Notes: generated by a model from the sequence alone, not told the origin. A DNA stretch of 64,000 bases from Rhizophagus clarus (GCA_015698045.1 BLAL01000297.1:682001-746000); one strand, 5' to 3'; counted from the first letter of the stretch, positions 21,025-33,883 are shown. Made by a program: numbers and translations.

Positions 21025-24000
21025 ATGATTGTACAACCGATCCCTTCTTTTTCAAATAATAGTTCGTTAATTTCTTCTTTATCCCCCACTCCTACTACAA
21101 TTGTTAATAACCGTTCCTACGGTAATTGTCTTAACTACACCAAAATTAAACGCGGTAAAAATTCTTCTACCGCTTCTACTTTAAATATTGCTACCCTTAA
21201 TGTTCACTCTCTTACGACTAGTAAAGTTGAACCTATTATAGATCTTATGATCTCAAAAAACATTCATATTCTCGCACTTCAAGAAATTTCAGTTCGAAAA
21301 CAAAACGCTCTCTATATGTTCAAAAAATTTTTACACCGGTTTCGTGTTATTTTTGACAACGATCCTTCATCGCTACGGGGGTGCGGTGTAGGCTTCATTA
21401 TCGATCGACAGTTCGCTCAACATGTTTCTAAATCTGAAGGCTATAAAGGCCGATATTTATCCATCACCTTATCCTTCAGACATTTCTCTATGAAAATATT
21501 TAATGTGTACATCAAATCCAAGGTTACCTCTGCTGATGGTCAACTTATAGCTGATTTACAAGCTAAACTTACAACTAACCTTCAATTCAATGACGATCAG
21601 GATATCCATTCAATTGTTTTAGGCGACTTTAATTTAAGTTATGAAAAATATCAACAAAAACTACTTCAAGGCAAATCTCCTTCCTCCCAGGAAGCCATTT
21701 TTGATAAATTGGATAATGAATTTTACTTCGTCGACGTTACTGCTCTTCTTGAACCAGATGCTTCCAAAATTACTACTTTCGACGCGGCCGTCGGTTCCTC
21801 ACGTATCGACTATATCTGAATTTCTCCTGGCATCTTCAATAATATCCTTAGCCACCATATCTCTGTTGTTGATTCCTTTACTACAGATCACAAATTAGTC
21901 TCTGCATCTTTATTGATGCCCACTCTATCACAACATCGTTCTCCTACTAATCACAAAACTGTCTTTAATTTTAAAGACATGTCTACAGAACAATGGGATG
22001 AATATCAAAAATACGTTGAACTTCGATTCGCACACTATAACGATAAACTGAATCCTACCGAGGTTAACAGCAAATGGACTTCCATCAAACTAGCCATTCA
22101 AGACGCTTCACGATACAAAAATGCTGAGAACGAATACTTAATTCCCCAGCGAACGTACTCCTTTAGAGGATCCCAACGCATACATTTCTCGCCACTCTAC
22201 GAAAAATTACGCACAATACTTAAATGCATTAAAGCGTGTCGTAAAGCCCTTAAGCGTCCCTCATATGAATTTCCTGACCTTTACAAAGAATCGGTCGAAA
22301 TCGCTTTATCATATGATACTACACTCACCGTTCCATTTGCTTCTGACTCCACTTTCAACGTTATCAAACTCATGGAACTTAAAGATATTCTTACCATCGA
22401 ATACAACAACGATCTTAGGGAATCACAATTACAAAAAATCAAAGAGGCCACCATCACTAGAGAATCCAATCTCGACGGTAACCAAGGCAAAGTCATTAAA
22501 TCCGTTATGGAACATGAAGTTAGATCAATTGTACTCGACAAAGTTATCGACACTGATCCAACCACTAACGTCGACGTGTTACTCACTAATCCTAAAGATA
22601 TTAAAAGGAAGGTGAATGACCATTTCCAACACGCTGCTCAATCAGTCAATGAACCTAAAACCATCCCCCGTGAATGGTCTGATATATTCGAACCAAAACA
22701 TGATATTGATGCGTCAATATATGACGAGTTGATGACTCCTTCATCACTAGAAGAATTGGAGGCTCATATACACAAGTTACCATTAGGCAAAGCGGCTGGT
22801 CCCAGTCGCATTCATAATGAATTTATCAAACATCTACCTGTTTCATTAAAAATTGCTCTTTTGGATTTGATTAATGATATATTCTTACATCAACAATTTC
22901 CTGTCGATTGGAATTTTGCTAATCTATACCCCATCCCCAAACCGAAACCATGGTGTTGTAACCTTAATAATACCCGTCCAATTACCCTTCTCGAGACTGC
23001 AAGGAAACTTACAGTTTCAATTTTAACAACGCGTCTTATGAATATATTTTATAAGTTTTCCGTTTTAAATCCTTTACAATATGCAGGCTTACCTGGTTCT
23101 TCCGTTTTTGATCCCATTCGAATTATTAACGAAATCATCCAGGATGCAGATGAAAATCGTAAAGAACTTTGGATTTTGGCTTTGGATATGTCTAAGGCCT
23201 ATGATCGGGTGAACGTCCATCTTTTAGAAACGGCTATGGCGCGTCTTAAACTTCCTTCCTCTTTTATCCGATTTGTTTTAGGTCTCTTTACAAATCGGAA
23301 AAACTCTGTCTTCACGGCCTATGGGAACACTACCCCCTACGATGTCCTTACAGGCATCGACCAAGGAGAAGTAATCTCGCCACTTTTATGGTGTATATAC
23401 TTTGATCCACTACTTACCAAACTCGAACAACTGCAAAAAGGCTACAAAATATCAGACGGCTCTACCTCTATCCACGTTCCCAGTAAGGCCTACATGGACG
23501 ATACCACTATCATTACAGACAGTAAAGAAAACCTGGAAGTTTTGCTTACCACTGCTGATTCGTTCTTTGAATTAGCCAGCATTAAAATCAACTACGATAA
23601 AGTAGAACTCCTTCTTCGATCTGATTCTGCCTACGACGCTTCACCTATCAACTTATCCTTCGGTGACAAATCTATTTTAATAGTTCCTAAACCACCAAAA
23701 GAAAATATCCGCATCCTTGGAGTGTATTTCAATGTTGCTCGATGTCCTAAATATAATTTACGATTAATTCGTGATGAAATTATCAATTTTACTTCTATGA
23801 TTAAAAAGAAAGATGTTACTGATAAAATTATTCGTTATATCTTTAATAGTCTTATTATACCACGAATAGAATACCGCTCTCAAGTCCAAGTCTTAACCAA
23901 AGACGAGTGTAATTCATTCAAGGCGTTGTATATGAAAACCATCAAAAACAAATTAGGATTTGCTGCTACTGCTCCCAACATTATTATTACGAATTCCTTC

Positions 24001-26172
24001 TTTTATGGTCTAATTGATTTGTATCAACGACAATTAGAAGAAAAAATTACAAGCTTTATGATTCAGATTAACAACCCTGGTCTTCTAGGGACTATCACGA
24101 ATCTACGATTAAATAACATTCAACACGCCTTATCATTACCACGCTCTCCTCTCTTTGGTTTAACGACTGACGACTTTACACAATATCGCCGTTTCAAGAC
24201 TCAAAAACAATTAATGAAACGCGTCAAGAAAAGTCACTTGGTGAATTTGATTTTCTTACTACAAGAACACGAACTCTCTATTTCTGAATCTCCTCCTCAG
24301 ATTCCGAGTCGTGACGATAATATTTCTATCTCCTTTAATTTTGAGCGAGGAACTAACAATAATACGCTCAAACCTATATTCGCCGCTATTGATGATCATG
24401 ATCGAGTATCATTTCATGCTTTTAAACGACTTCTTCCTTCCAACCAGTCATTAGCTACGACTAATCACTTAATTCCAGACCTTACGACACCATCTAACTC
24501 CATTACTGAATTTGATTTCTGTCCTGGTTGCGACAGAGATATTTCCGTCACCCGTGATTCACGATATACTCGATGCTCCGACCGTTTCGCCACTAATGAT
24601 ATAATTCCGATTCCAAACTCTGTAACTGTCTGGAATCGTTCTTCAAAACACAACGTTGATTCTCGTTCTTACGCTAATGATTCAATGGAAAATATTCTCC
24701 AATATTTACGGCGTTTACATGACCTCAAAGGCACTTATACACCAAGTGATTTGATTCAAATCTATTTTCATGATAATTCTATTCGTTCAAGACTATTAGA
24801 AATCTGCTCTCAATTACGTGATTCAAAACAAGTCAATTATACGGCTTATACTGATGGCTCCCTTCAACATTTAGGATCTAATGATATTACCATGACATAT
24901 GGTTTCATTCTCGTTGATGATGCCTCAAACGAAACCCGCTTTAAATCTAGTATTAGCCATTGGCCGTCCTCTACTCGTGCTGAGATTATGGCTGTCGTTA
25001 CTACACTACTTGTTCTACCAAGAAATAGTCATATCACCATCCACACTGATTCACAAGCGACTATTGATGGCTTTTATAGTCATATTACTACCATCGTTAA
25101 TTTTCTTCCCAGACTATATTTTACTTGGAATTCAAACAATTTCTTGTGGTTACTATTGTACAATATAGTTAACAACAACAACATTTCGGTAAACTTTGTT
25201 AAAGTTAAAGGCCATTCCGGTGATTATTACAATGAACAAGTAGATGATTACATCCGTATTGATGAGTCGATAGATCAACTTAGATTCACCCACAACAATC
25301 TTTCTTTGATCAAGTATAATATTTCTTGGAAAGCTATTTTAATCGAAGAAAATCTGCGAAGATTCATTCGTAAGATTAATTATATTACTAATACCGAATC
25401 TTTTATTAATCTTAACAGAAATGGTAAATATCGCCACCTTCCAGTTGATTGGCAATTAACGTTTATGTTAATACACGGATGTGACCGCACGTACGTTACA
25501 TCATATAAACAATCTGTCATGAAACACAAGAAAATTCGATATATCATTGAAGAACTCCCGACTGTGGAAAAGATGAAAACTATTAATAACGTTATTTTCA
25601 AAGACTGGAAGTGTGCGCTATGTGAAACTGATGACGAAACTTTTGATCATGTGTGGTTGTGCGATGAACAAGAAGATTCGATCACGATTTTAATAGCAAA
25701 ATGCAAGGAATATTTATTATTATTAATCAATAAATATCGAGTGAACAAAAATACTGTTTACACCAATTTGGATAATATTATCTCGGATGATATCTGGAAG
25801 TGCATCCACGATAATGACGCTCTAACATTACTCGATCTTATTAAAGGAATTATTCCTGTATCATTTAATAACATTAATACGCACTTACAGAATCAAAACA
25901 ATTTTAGGAAAGTAATCTTTGAATTTAGATCATTTTTATTAGCTGAATCCGAGAAGATATGGACTTATCGGTGTATGATGCAACATGAGAAGGAAAGAAT
26001 TAATGGGATCAGTTCTCAAGATAAAAATAATAGAATAGTAAATAATAGTTATATAGATATATATAGAAAAATAGATAATAGTAACCAATTTTGTTTAGAA
26101 GCTTTAGAAAGTCGCGTTAATTTAGGATCTAATGTTCTAAGTTATTATGGTACGGACCTTCTGCCAAATTAG
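21025..26172 (+). pseudogene. LINE ORF2: endonuclease, reverse transcriptase, RNase H; one nonsense codon
   Basis: 1,715 codons in a single frame, interrupted only by TGA at 21,817. N-terminal APE-type endonuclease: TLNVHS, LQE, GDFNL, SRIDYI, and after the stop TTDH. Reverse transcriptase motif A is ALDMSKAYD (about 23,180), motif B GIDQGEVISPLLW (about 23,355), motif C AYMDDTT (about 23,490). RNase H: YTDGS (24,850), RAEIMA, HTDSQA and a VKGHSGD block. Two cysteine clusters, one a C-x2-C...H-x4-C near 25,612-25,660, follow. The protein nicks the target, primes on it and copies the RNA. The stop sits where this endonuclease family normally has Trp (S-R-I-D-Y-I-W), so TGG to TGA is the likely change. 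It separates the last catalytic His from the rest, so this copy should be dead unless the stop is read through. Confidence 0.9.
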
Positions 26173-26370
26173 TTTCTTTTTGTTTCTTTTCATATATATA
26201 GGAAGTTGTGTTGGGTTTTGTAGGAGTTGTTGGAGAACGGCGCGCGCGCCTGGGCGGGGGCTAGGAATATGTGACTCTTACGATGGATCATAATACTAGT
26301 ATACTGTGGTTACGCCCTGTATTTCCTATCATGATAACTTAGTTCTTAGTTTATCCTCGATTTTAACGCC

Positions 26371-26401
<31 letters not shown>

Positions 26402-26406
<5 letters not shown>

Positions 26407-26880
26407 AATAACTTACTCCCTATATTACCAAATAATTTTTTAAATAAAGAAATTAGTTAGTTTAAATTATATGTAAATATTATATAAATATGTAATAATA
26501 GAATTAAATAAATAACTTACTCCCTATATTACCAAATAATTTTTTAAATAAAGAAATTAGTTAGTTTAAATTATATGTAAATATTATATACTGTAAATAT
26601 GTAATAATAGAATTAAATAAATAACTTATAACTTACTCCCTATATTACCAAATAATTTTTTAAATAAAGAAATTAGCTAGTTTAAATTATATGTAAATAT
26701 TATATAAATATGTAATAATAGAATACGACTTACCAACTAAAATAAATTACCAAATAATTTTTTAAATAAAGAAATTAGTTAGTTTAAATTATATGTAAAT
26801 ATTATATAAATATGTAATAATAGAATTAAATAAATAACTTACTCCCTATATTACCAAATAATTTTTTAAATAAAGAAATT
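26402..26880 (-). repeat. Tandem array, right homogenised part
   Basis: The same 102/104-bp units continue after the LINE. Acceptor-triplet-donor cores on the minus strand: GGA at 26,417, 26,521, 26,637 and 26,843; TTG at 26,734. The unit at 26,417 is the repaired copy of the site disrupted at 18,806, preserved by the target duplication, so the insertion did not delete a triplet. Confidence 0.9.
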
Positions 26881-27309
26881 AGTTAATTAAATCAATAAAT
26901 AACAGAAATATAGATAACATATGACTTACACCCTGCAATATGTATTATTTGGTAATTAATTAGATGCAAATATTATCACAAAAGTATGTACCGTAAATTA
27001 AATAACACTTACAATCTAATCATGCATTTAAGTAAAAAGTATAATTAGTTTGAATTAGTAATTCCATATGAATATTATACGCATAATTAAATATTGTAAC
27101 TTACCATCTATGATATGATTAATTATTAAATAGTTATTTAAACAAAAAATTTAGTTATCTGAATAGTATATAAATAAAGTAAAAAATAAATAGCTGATGA
27201 CTTACCAACTATATGATATTATCGATTGTTAAAGTTATAATTTTAATTATTATATAAAATAACAACAAAACCATTATTATATAAAGATATTTTATTAACT
27301 TACAAGCTA
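26881..27309 (-). repeat. Diverged edge of the array with conserved splice cores
   Basis: The unit bodies here no longer resemble the homogenised repeat, yet five cores persist on the minus strand: CAG|GGT|GTAAGT (triplet 26,930-26,932), TAG|ATT|GTAAGT (27,013-27,015), TAG|ATG|GTAAGT (27,105-27,107), TAG|TTG|GTAAGT (27,206-27,208) and TAG|CTT|GTAAGT (27,304-27,306). Spacing is 83-101 bp, which leaves introns of about 80-98 bases, normal for this genome. Retention of the core while the rest drifts is what splice function predicts. Confidence 0.8.
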
Positions 27310-27410
27310 AATTATTTAAATTGTATGTGAATATTACAATATATAAAGTATAATAATATTTAAATTATTCACAATAATTTTAGTTAATAATCAAGTTTAA
27401 TATTTTTTAC

Positions 27411-27437
27411 CTTCAGATTCCTTGTCGTTACTTGAGA
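27411..27437 (-). CDS. Candidate 27-nt upstream exon of the array gene
   Basis: Between an AAATTAG acceptor and a GTAAAA donor lies a 27-base open stretch, the next candidate upstream of the last triplet. Its length is a multiple of three. In the frame required by the kinase exon (all triplets plus the single A at 16,174) it is open, reading S-S-N-D-K-E-S-E. One of the three frames contains a stop, so this agreement is only mild support. The start codon of the gene was not found. Confidence 0.3.
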
Positions 27438-30400
27438 CTAATTTATTAAATTGGACAAATTTGTTTAAGAATTTTTGAATAATTCTAACTTTCTATTAAA
27501 TAATCATGCTATATGCTTTTTACCTTTACTATTACTGTGACTTATCATATGCTTTTGTCTTTTGCTATTACAGTGACCTATTATTATGCAATTATATCAA
27601 GTCTCTTCTTAAAAAGATAATTTTCTTTATTAAACGCCATTTTTTTAGTCACATAATATTTATGCAAAATGCAACTATGTTGATCAGTTGATCACAAATT
27701 TACAATCACTGCATGTATGAGTGTATGACTTATTATGGTGCAATAAAAAATCATAATAGAGAAAATAATTACTAAAAGTAGTTAAACGGGCATAATTTTG
27801 GCTGGAGCAGTTTGAAATATTATTGGTTCAAATAAATTTTTTTTTTACACTGCTACAATTTCACTACCACACTTTGATTTTATACCCTGCAGTAAAAAAT
27901 TGCCTAAAAAATGAACAGTTTTAGTAATTGTCATTAATATAAAAAAATAAATAAAAATAATTAATTTACTTGCTAGGTTTCCACGTATAGAGATATCTGA
28001 TAAATGGCCTAAAAATAAAATAAACAAACAATTAAAAAAATGATAATTTTTTTTTACTTGCTAACTTAAAAGTATTTAACTAAAAATATTTATTAAACTG
28101 AGATAAAGAGATGTCATCATCAATAATTATCTCAATTATTTCAGCAAAGAATCTTATGGTAAAGTGGGATAGAGTATCAACAAAAAGTTTATTAATGTTT
28201 TGTTTATAAACTATCCTTTTTTTAGATGGTTTCTTTTTTATTTTTCTTTGCTTTGGATTAATTCTTTTAATAAAACAATTACTAACATTTCATTATTTTT
28301 TTTTGTAATCAGTTCTTTAGTATTTGAACAACATGTTAAAGGTATAATAAAGATGTTTTATTTTCATTCTGATTAATTCTTTTGGCTAAACTTTTGCTAA
28401 TAATGGTTTGTTACTTTCTTGATAGTCTGGAGCATTGGAACTCAACTCTTAAGCAGATCTAGAGTATGGGTGGTTTTAAATGGTTTTAATATTTCTTTTA
28501 TCTCTTATTTTAATGAAACTTTACTTATATTTGTTATTTTTTTTCTTCTTTTCAGACAATATTTTTGGATCTTAGGTTGCATGGATTTTTAAACAGCCAG
28601 ATTCTTGGATGGTAAAGAATAATAATATTCTTTCAAAAATTATTTTTTTAGTAAAACATTTTACTAGCATTTTGATTTTCTTTTTTTTTTGAACTGCAAT
28701 AAGAAGTTGGTAGGAAAAGGAACATATTTTTTAATTATTTAACAAAACTTTTTAAGCATTTCAATTCTTTTTTTTTTAATTAGGATTTTAGTTGGATGCA
28801 TAAATTGTCAGTAGGTTTTTGAAAAAATTTTTTTTTCATATTTATTTTTCTTTTATTGAAATGTTCACTAATATCTCAATTTACTTTTTTTATGCAAAAA
28901 GATCTTAGATGCTTTTTTTAGACAATTAGGAACTTAAACAGATTTTTATTCTAAGTGCACAGAAATTGGGTATAATGTTGACTTTTTAGATCTCTAAGAC
29001 AGATTTTGATTTTAAGCAGCTTAAACATAAAAGTGTGGTTTTTGCAAAATTTTTTATTACTTTTTTTTGATGAAATATTTTTAACATCTTATTTTTTAGA
29101 TTACCGATATTTCAAATATACTCAGAAGTGGATTTTAGTAAGAAAAAATATCTTTCAATTAATTTTTAATATAACTTTTAATCATTTTTGTTGAGTTTTT
29201 CTCTATTCAATTTTCGGTCTGAGGATTAACTAATAACAATTTCATGATTACAATTCTTATTTTATTTGTTATCAAAATTTAATAAATAACAGGTATAGTA
29301 ATTGGTATGTATATAAAGAGTTAGTTAACTATATATATATTAATTCTTATATTCTGTAATATAATATTATTCTCCATTATATATACATGTATATATAGAG
29401 AAAGAAAAAGAAAAAAAGGAGAAAAAAAAGGAAGAAAAGAAAAAGGAAGAGAAGAAAAGAAAAAAGAATTTCATGTGAATAATGGTCATTTATATAAGCT
29501 TTAGAAAAGAAAAGAAAAAAGAATTTTATGTGAATAACGGTCATTTATATAAGCTTTAAAAAAAATGGATGATGGTCATAATTCAAAATGGTTAAAATTG
29601 CAGTCATATATAATCAGTGACTTTTTTAGAAGATTCCATCCCCTACAATATACAGTGAAATTTGATGAACCAGATCTTCAATAAACTGGATTTGGGCCTA
29701 AATTGGATGAACTTTTTTGTTAGAATCAAATTACGCATATTGAAATAGTTCAATATATGAGAATTTACTAGTAAGGTTTTAATATTTGTTAAAATGAATC
29801 AAATTTCTAATCAAGTATAGTAAAAATAATTTGATAAACCGATTATATAATCATTAACCAATAAAATCAAAGTAATGCATTGCAGTAAATTTTAAATTTG
29901 CTCAGAATTATAAAAATCTGAATCTGGCTGAAATTATTAACATAATTATATTCAATTAAAAATACTTTATATTCATTTTCACAACCTTTATCACTTGAAT
30001 TTTTTAGTATAAAAAAGCATTTGATGTAATTGTGTTATTCCAAATTTATTCAATTTCTTTATTAATTAGTTATAGTTGTTTATCAAACATCTATATGTAT
30101 TTTGATCAAATTTAGAATTGTTTAACTGATTTAGAAAATGCACAATATGAAAATTGTTTTAATGTTTTATATTATATAGCTTATACTATATGCTATATGC
30201 ATATTAAATATATTGTGTATTGCATATTGCATATAACTTATTGCGTCTTTAATATCAAAATAGTAAAATTGCAAGAAAACCTCTTCTATAGCATTTCATT
30301 ATGTGTTAAATTGGGCTATCAAATAATGGTTTTTGCAGTAAAATTTAATTTTGTAGATCATTTTTAAAAACTTAGTTTCGTAATGAATTAACAATTTTTA

Positions 30401-31879
30401 AAAGTTGATTTTTTGAATCAAGAATTCACCACAGTTAGTTTATTTCTTTAGCTGATTAAATTAGTAAATAAAATGAAATCATAATAAAATAGTTTTTTTA
30501 AATATATCTTGTAAGAATAAACAAAGTATAATTTTTTTCAAAAATATCAGTTCAAGTCAATTAATAAAAATGTTGGAATAAAAATACAGTTTATAGATAA
30601 GTGAATTGTCATACAATAGTTATTTACCAGTCATTTATCATTGGAATTTTGTATTTCTAATTAATAATCATGAAAAAATTCCATACAATAATAATAATCA
30701 ATTTATGTTTAATTATAATATAATCTTTTTAAAAATTTTTTATTCTATAATACACAAATACTTTAGTCAGATTCGTAAATGACTAATAAAAATAATCATC
30801 AGAAAGTCACAGAAATTTAAAATAACTTTCAAAGCTTAAAATTTTGCAAATAATTTTAATTAGTACCAACTATCCTAATTTTAGCAGAATTATCCGCCCA
30901 CAATTTTTTGCTAAATGAAAGCATTAACTAAAGTCTATATATTTATATATATATACTCTTGAATACAAATTAATAGATTATTCAAAAAAAAAAGTTATAT
31001 GAAAAACACAAGATTTTTTATTTTAGGGCATAACGACTTCAAAATTGCAAATAATTGCTATCAATTAAGTAAATTTTCCTAAGATTCCATTTTTCATTTT
31101 TCAAATTAAATAATTCCATGAAAACAAATTTTAAGAACTTAAAAATATATTTATTCTCAAATTATTAAGTAAAAAAAAAATTCAATTATTGCTCTAATTG
31201 GTGCATAAACCCCAATTAACTTCTTTATTACGTATAAAGAAAAATATTTTTTTTGGGATCAGCAGAGCTTTGTTAAAGAAACTGCGCTAATGATTTGTAT
31301 TTATTCCATATTATAATACCATAAACTCTTCAAAAAATACAAGAATATGATAAAACATAATTTTGAAAGCACCCTATCAGCAGGTCAAATGCTAAAACAT
31401 TTAAAATACTTATAGAAACATCAAGCTAGCAAAATATGATAAAATGCATACCTTATTTTACACTCGTACATATCAAAGTCATTAAAAATAATAGTGATAA
31501 ACAATTTTTCAATAATTAAATTAAGTCAAAGTTATTTAGTTACAGCAAATAATATGAATAAACTAAATTTGTTGATTATTTAATAAAAAGAAAAATAGGA
31601 CTTAAATATAAAAAAATTTTTAGAGGAAATTCTCATGAATGAATGAATTTTAGTTCGATACTTTAATACTTTAACAATACATTAGCCTAAATAAGAGTAC
31701 TATCTATCCATCTACAACTATTTTTTGGAAACTAATATACTACTAATATTATCAGACTGTTACTATCTTGTATAGTACCAGGGTACTTTTTAACCTGGCA
31801 TAATTCCAACAATCTTGAAAATATCCTATTTTATTTTATCAAATTATTTAATAAAAACCAAATCTCTTACGTTTGTTAT
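27438..31879. other. Long AT-rich region without recognisable genes
   Basis: Nothing coding could be supported. Two further TAG|CAA|GTAA cores on the minus strand (plus 27,965-27,975 and 28,054-28,064) resemble the array cores but have weaker donors (GTAAAT, GTAAAA). A 33-bp tandem pair near 27,530-27,600 is also present. The first exon and promoter of the kinase gene should lie here. Confidence 0.4.
29461..29560. repeat. Two tandem copies of a ~55-bp unit after a purine tract
   Basis: GAAAAGAAAA...TATGTGAATAAYGGTCATTTATATAAGCTTT occurs twice in a row with few differences. It follows a 60-base A/G-only tract (about 29,398-29,467). Non-coding. Confidence 0.7.
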
Positions 31880-33380
31880 TATTAACCGATCGGTAAATCA
31901 GTTCGGTAATCGCAAATAAAAAAAAACACTTTTTTTATGCGTTTAATATAAAAGATAGAGCCCACGAACGGGTCAGATAGGTCGAGTAATTGACTTAACC
32001 CAATCTGCGATATTCAAATCAGGCCAACAAATTCATGACCCGCTTAGGGTACCTGAATTTCATATATAAAACACCAAAACGTTACTGTTTCGGAGTTTTT
32101 TTTCAAACTGAATAAAAAACCAATTGTTTTTAATATAAAAAATAAAACAAAATTATTTCAAAAAAAAAAGATTTTTTGATCGTTTTTAATAATGATTTTT
32201 GATCGTTTTTAATAATAAAAATAAAACGATTTCTTAATCGTTTTTAATAACAAAATTAAAATGATTTCTTGATCGTTCTTAATAATAAAAATGAAATGAT
32301 TTCTTAATCGTTCTTAATAACAAAAAAAAATCGATTTCTTAATCGTTCTTAATAACAAAAAAAAATCGATTTCTTAATCGTTCTTAATAACAAAAAAAAA
32401 TCGATTTCTTAATCGTTTTTAATAACAAAAAAAATCGATTTCTTAATCGTTTTTAGTAACAAAAAAAAAGACTTCTTAATCATTTTTAATAAAAAAAAAT
32501 GATTTTAAATAACAAAAAAAAATCAATTTCTTAATCGTTATTAATAACAAAAAAAATCTATTTCTTAATCGTTATTAATAACAAAAAAAATGATTTCTTA
32601 ATCGTTTTTAATAACAAAAAAACATCGATTTCTTAATCATTTTTAATAACAAAAAAAATTGATTACTTAATCGTTTTTAATAACAAAAAAACATCGATTT
32701 CTTAATCATTTTTAATAACAAAATAAAACGATTTCTTAAACGTTTTTAAATAACAAAAAAAATGAGTTCTTGATTTTAAATAACAAAAAAAAACGATTTC
32801 TTAATCGTTTTTAATAACAAAATATTTAATAACAAAATAAAAAACGATTTATTAATCGTTTTTTTTTTATTTAAAAGGTTAGCAGCCACTGGCTCTTTTT
32901 GGTGGTATTTAATATGTTAGTATTAGACTTTTATGTTTATCTTTAAATTAGATTTCTTTATCTATGTATTAATAATGTTTTGATTAGTTTATAAATAAAT
33001 AAATAAATAGATGAATAGGTTAGACCGGGTTGAATAAAATCCGCAGTAACACTTCAGATTTGAATATTTTTACAATGAAATTCGACAAATTATTATGATA
33101 AATAAAACGTTTTTTACAACATTTTTTCATTATAAGGTAAAAAAAAATGTTGCTATTTTCATTTAATTCATAAATAAAAAACATCTCGCACCATTTTTTA
33201 TTAATAGGCGTTAAAAATGCTGCGAAAATATTTTTCCTGCTGAATCCATAAATAAAACCGTTTCACAACATTTTTTCATTAGTATAGTTAAAAAAATATA
33301 GCAAAAGCGTTTTTTATGTGTAATAAAAACAGTTTGCAACTTTTTTTTGCGAACCTGTTGTAAACCATAATAATAATTAG
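31880..33380. repeat. Palindromic satellite-like region, probably an old TIR element
   Basis: Begins with CCGATCGGTAAATC, similar to the ends of the 3.4-4.4 kb element. From 32,100 to 32,880 a ~35-bp unit (ACGATTTCTTAATCGTTTTTAATAACAAAA type) is repeated about 20 times; each unit is itself an inverted repeat around ATTTCTTAAT. From 33,060 to 33,370 CGTTTTTTACAACATTTTTTC motifs like those in the 3.4-kb element appear. No ORF. Boundaries are approximate. Confidence 0.55.
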
Positions 33381-33883
33381 CAATGAAAATTTGCCAAGGA
33401 CTCAGACCAAGGTTTAACAATAAAAACATCACAATTTATTAACTGTTAATATAGTATTTAAACTAAGCTCACTAACTGTACTAAAAAAACCTAGTTATAC
33501 TTACAAGTTAAAACATCACGCTTGTGATATATAAAAATATCGAGAATTTAATCACAATCGATTCAAAATTGATTGATCTTAATTAATAATAAATATATAG
33601 AACAAATAGAAGTTTGATACGAGTTTGATACAAGTTTGATTAGATTGATTGTAATTTGTAACGTCCATACAAAATAACATTTAAATAAAGCTAAACTGAT
33701 TTTTTTTCAAAAATACGTAATTCGATTTTTTTTTTTTCAAATATGTAATTCGATTTTTTTTTTTTTTGATCGTGTAATTGGATTTTTTGAATTTATAATA
33801 TGTAAATTGAAAAATATGTTATAAAAACTTTTTTTTTTTTTTTTCCAGAAGTATTTTCTAAATTTTCTACTTAAATTTAAAAA

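Larger units (their letters stand above)
18810..26404 (+). mobile_element. Nearly complete LINE inside the tandem array
   Basis: About 7.6 kb: 5' UTR, ORF1, ORF2, a 3' UTR with a GC-rich patch (GGCGCGCGCGCC near 26,240) and a poly(A) tail of about 30 A. Flanking copies of AAATAAATAACTTACTCCC (18,791-18,809 and 26,402-26,420) form a 19-bp target duplication, though the exact length is uncertain because the target is itself repetitive and the poly(A) merges with it. Codon use is much more GC-rich than the host sequence around it, which suggests a young insert. It is antisense to the kinase gene. Confidence 0.9.

Noticed and set aside
18989..21055. Minus-strand proteins opposite LINE ORF1
   Set aside because: Antisense shadows caused by the GC-richer codon use of the LINE; no motifs.
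22265..25601. Additional short proteins within ORF2
   Set aside because: They overlap the reverse transcriptase frame in other frames and show no conserved pattern.
28000..31800. Search for the kinase start exon
   Set aside because: Several ATG-containing short frames exist, but none has a convincing donor and family-like sequence, so none is called.
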